A DNA stretch of 64,000 bases from Desulfovibrio sp. (lineage in GTDB: Bacteria > Desulfobacterota > Desulfovibrionia > Desulfovibrionales > Desulfovibrionaceae). How positions within the stretch are numbered: position 1 is the stretch's first letter; every line of letters starts with the position of its first letter. This document shows positions 62,415 to 64,000 of the stretch, piece by piece. The notes under the pieces were generated by a model. It worked only from the letters and a program-made list of their open reading frames with translations. It was not told the origin of the DNA and ran no database searches. The stretch is taken from contig NZ_JAVESS010000004.1 of the NCBI RefSeq assembly GCF_034006445.1, positions 1-64,000 on the forward strand. Direction: 5' to 3'. Both the position numbers and the translations under genes were made by a program.

Positions 62415-62978
62415 ATGAGCAATCAACTGGATTACGAAATCAATAAAGAATTGGGCGAATGCTACCTGTTCATGGGCGATTTTGACAAGGCTGAAGAATA
62501 TTACCGCAAGGCTGCCAACAGCAATGCCCAGAACGCGGCCCCCTACATGGGCCTGGCCACTGTGGCCGTGCAGCGCTCCGAGCTTGACAAGGCTCTGGTT
62601 CTGTACCAAAAGGCCGCCGCGGTTGAAGAGACCGACAAGGCCCTGTGCGGCATCGGCCTGGTTCTTATGGAACAGGGTCAGCACGAAGGCGCTTTTGACT
62701 ACTTTGCCCGCGCCATGGACAAAAACCCTGAAAACATCATCGCCCTGAACTGCCTTGTGCGTGAAGCCTATCAGCTGGACCGCGTTGAAAACGTGCTGCC
62801 CCATCTGGAAGACACCCTGCGCACCGGTGTTGAAGCCGAAGCCGTTCGCGTGACCCTGGCCGGATGCCTTATCTACCTTGGCCGCAGTGAAGATGCCCGT
62901 CAGCATCTGGAAACTGTGCTTGGCGCCAACCCCGCCAACAGCAACGCCAAAGAACTTTTTGACACAATGGCCGCGTAG
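62415..62978 (+). CDS. tetratricopeptide repeat protein
   Basis: 187 residues made of about five TPR-like helical pairs, e.g. KELGECYLFMGDFDKAEEYYRKAA (residues 11-34), AVQRSELDKALVLYQKAAAV and LIYLGRSEDARQHLETVLGANP. TPR proteins act as protein-binding scaffolds; no partner can be read here. No signal peptide. GGGGAGG is 5 bases before the ATG. Single gene between a sigma-54-type promoter and strong terminators; regulation by the activator at the right edge is inferred. Confidence 0.9.
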   Translation: MSNQLDYEINKELGECYLFMGDFDKAEEYYRKAANSNAQNAAPYMGLATVAVQRSELDKALVLYQKAAAVEETDKALCGIGLVLMEQGQHEGAFDYFARAMDKNPENIIALNCLVREAYQLDRVENVLPHLEDTLRTGVEAEAVRVTLAGCLIYLGRSEDARQHLETVLGANPANSNAKELFDTMAA

Positions 62979-63030
62979 TCATGGCCCCCGGGCCATGCCG
63001 CTGCCAAAACATACTCCCCTCCCCACATGA

Positions 63031-63065
63031 TTTTCCGGCCCCTGGCAGGCGCCGGGGCCGGAAAA
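63031..63065 (+). terminator. hairpin after the TPR gene
   Basis: TTTTCCGGCCCC and GGGGCCGGAAAA form a 12-bp stem, 53 bp after the stop at 62978; followed by TCTCTT. Confidence 0.6.
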
Positions 63066-63145
63066 TCTCTTCCTCGGGGAATGGACAACGCTGTTCACCC
63101 GCTGCGGGCCGCTCGGTCTTCTGGCGTGGCAACACAGCTACAGCG

Positions 63146-63178
63146 AAAAATCCCTGAAGTTTATTCAGGGATTTTTTT
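63146..63178 (+). terminator. Rho-independent terminator
   Basis: AAAAATCCCTGAA-gttta-TTCAGGGATTTTT followed by TT. Symmetric A and T runs would serve both the TPR gene and, on the other strand, the regulator that ends at 63390. The remainder of 62979-63389 has no gene. Confidence 0.85.
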
Positions 63179-63389
63179 ATGCTGCGCCAGCCCCAAAGCC
63201 CCTTAATCACATCAGGCTCTTCGCTGGACAAAATACAGAGCACGCACCCTTTTTCAACGATGCCCGGTTCTGGAAGCAAGCCGGTTCCCCGCCGGGAAGT
63301 GCTGCCACACACGTGGCAGACGCAGGGCGCACGAACAGTTTTTCATGACGCGGACAGCCCGTTGCAGAAAATGCCTGTTCCCACAGGCA

Positions 63390-64000
63390 CTACACGCCGT
63401 ATTCCCTGAGCTTGCGCCACAGGGACGACCGGCTGATGCCCAGCATATCGGCAGCCAGAGTGCGGTTGTCGCCCGCCAGTTCAAGAGCGCGCAGAATGTG
63501 CTGCTTTTCCATTTCTGCCAGTGAAACCAGCGGCAGATCCTGCCCCTGCTCGTGCTGTGGCGCAGAGGGTACCAGGGGTAGAGGGGGCGCGGGCGACGCT
63601 TGCGGCCCAGGCGGCGCTGGCGCTGGCGGCACTGGCGTCGCAGACGCCATGGGCGCAGCGGTAATGGCAGATGCAGTGTCCGCCTGCCCCGCCCTCATGG
63701 CGGCAGGCGCGGCAGAAGCCGTTGTGGAGGGGTGCAGGATTGTGGGTGCAGGCGCGGCAGAAGCTGCCGTTGAAGGCTGCTGTCCCGGCTCGGAAACTTC
63801 CGGCGACAAGTGCGACAGCCCTATGCTGCCGCCCGGCGGGCAGAACACCGCCGCCCGCTCCAGAATATTGGCAAGCTCGCGCACATTGCCGGGGAAGGGA
63901 TACAGCCGCAGCGCATCAAGGGCTGCTTCGTCGATATCCAGCGGCGCAGCCCCACCCTGCTCCGCCAGCCGCGCAAGAAAAAAGCGCGCCAGCATGGGGA
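63390..64000 (-). CDS. sigma-54-dependent Fis-family activator (C-terminal part, runs off the window)
   Basis: Only the C-terminal 203 residues are inside the window; the start lies beyond 64000. They include the end of the AAA+ domain with YPFPGNVRELANILERAAVF (the conserved WPGNVREL motif), then an unusually long Ala/Pro/Thr-rich linker of about 85 residues. The end is a Fis-type helix-turn-helix, LELAGDNRTLAADMLGISRSSLWRKLREYGV. It faces the TPR gene with its sigma-54-type promoter, a likely target. Confidence 0.9.
   Translation of the reverse strand, partial: PMLARFFLARLAEQGGAAPLDIDEAALDALRLYPFPGNVRELANILERAAVFCPPGGSIGLSHLSPEVSEPGQQPSTAASAAPAPTILHPSTTASAAPAAMRAGQADTASAITAAPMASATPVPPAPAPPGPQASPAPPLPLVPSAPQHEQGQDLPLVSLAEMEKQHILRALELAGDNRTLAADMLGISRSSLWRKLREYGV

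Noticed and set aside
61925-62422. Proline/glutamine/arginine repeat protein on the minus strand
   Set aside because: It is the translation of the 10-bp tandem repeat; no start signal and no conserved part.

Overview
The window looks like a chromosomal segment of a sulfate-reducing deltaproteobacterium of the Desulfovibrio type. I infer this from the protein families seen (split glycine decarboxylase, an Ehr/Hyf-like membrane complex, sigma-54 regulators next to their targets, a short protein that resembles the Desulfovibrio DVU0772 family), the GC-rich coding sequence, and recurring TTGCCA-type -35 boxes. I see no rRNA, tRNA, CRISPR array, insertion sequence, integrase or phage gene. The species call is inference; the gene calls rest on motifs read in the translations.

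Layout. 255-5117 (minus) is a housekeeping block: a TRIC/UPF0126 membrane protein, RNase Y, a probable 6S RNA, ZapA, a ZapB-like coiled coil and GlmU. 5247-14862 (minus) is a surface-glycan block: two methyltransferase proteins whose DNA is visibly more AT-rich than the rest, then an 1828-residue multidomain glycosyltransferase with a WbsX/GH99-like domain. 15207-22155 holds OsmC, the manganese exporter MntP, an unknown membrane protein, a secreted protein, and an MgtA-type Mg2+ P-type ATPase behind a long leader with two small, well-initiated ORFs. 22617-28541 holds a DVU0772-like protein, a benzoylformate decarboxylase-like ThDP enzyme, a 912-residue membrane protein with a CCHC zinc knuckle, and a MoaE homologue. 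SecA follows (29218-31788).

32200-38273 (minus) is the glycine cleavage set in the transcribed order lplA, gcvT, gcvH, gcvPA, gcvPB: the lipoate ligase, the aminomethyltransferase, the lipoyl carrier and the two halves of the decarboxylase. 38663-42093 (minus) is pstSCAB. Then come a TatD nuclease (minus) and a UDP-glucuronate decarboxylase (plus). The latter is followed directly by a six-gene Hyf/Ehr-type complex (44530-52556) whose large subunit lacks the cysteines that bind Ni-Fe in hydrogenases. This suggests a proton- or sodium-pumping ferredoxin-linked complex rather than a hydrogenase.

52683-57946 is a ZraSR-like metal or envelope-stress system: a sigma-54 response regulator and a sensor kinase with a Met/His-rich periplasmic segment, divergent from an operon with a perfect sigma-54 promoter and upstream repeats. 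That operon encodes a SHOCT membrane protein, a tiny Gly/His-rich secreted peptide and a ZraP/Spy-like protein. 58279-61617 carries an unknown protein, a universal stress protein, HisC and cytidylate kinase. The right end has short tandem repeats, a TPR protein behind a probable sigma-54 promoter, and the C-terminal end of another sigma-54 activator that runs off the window.

At least four families of dispersed structured repeats lie between genes (here called T, R1, D and P). Several sit directly after stop codons in the sense orientation, and two R1 copies differ by compensatory base changes in their stems, so they probably act at the RNA level.
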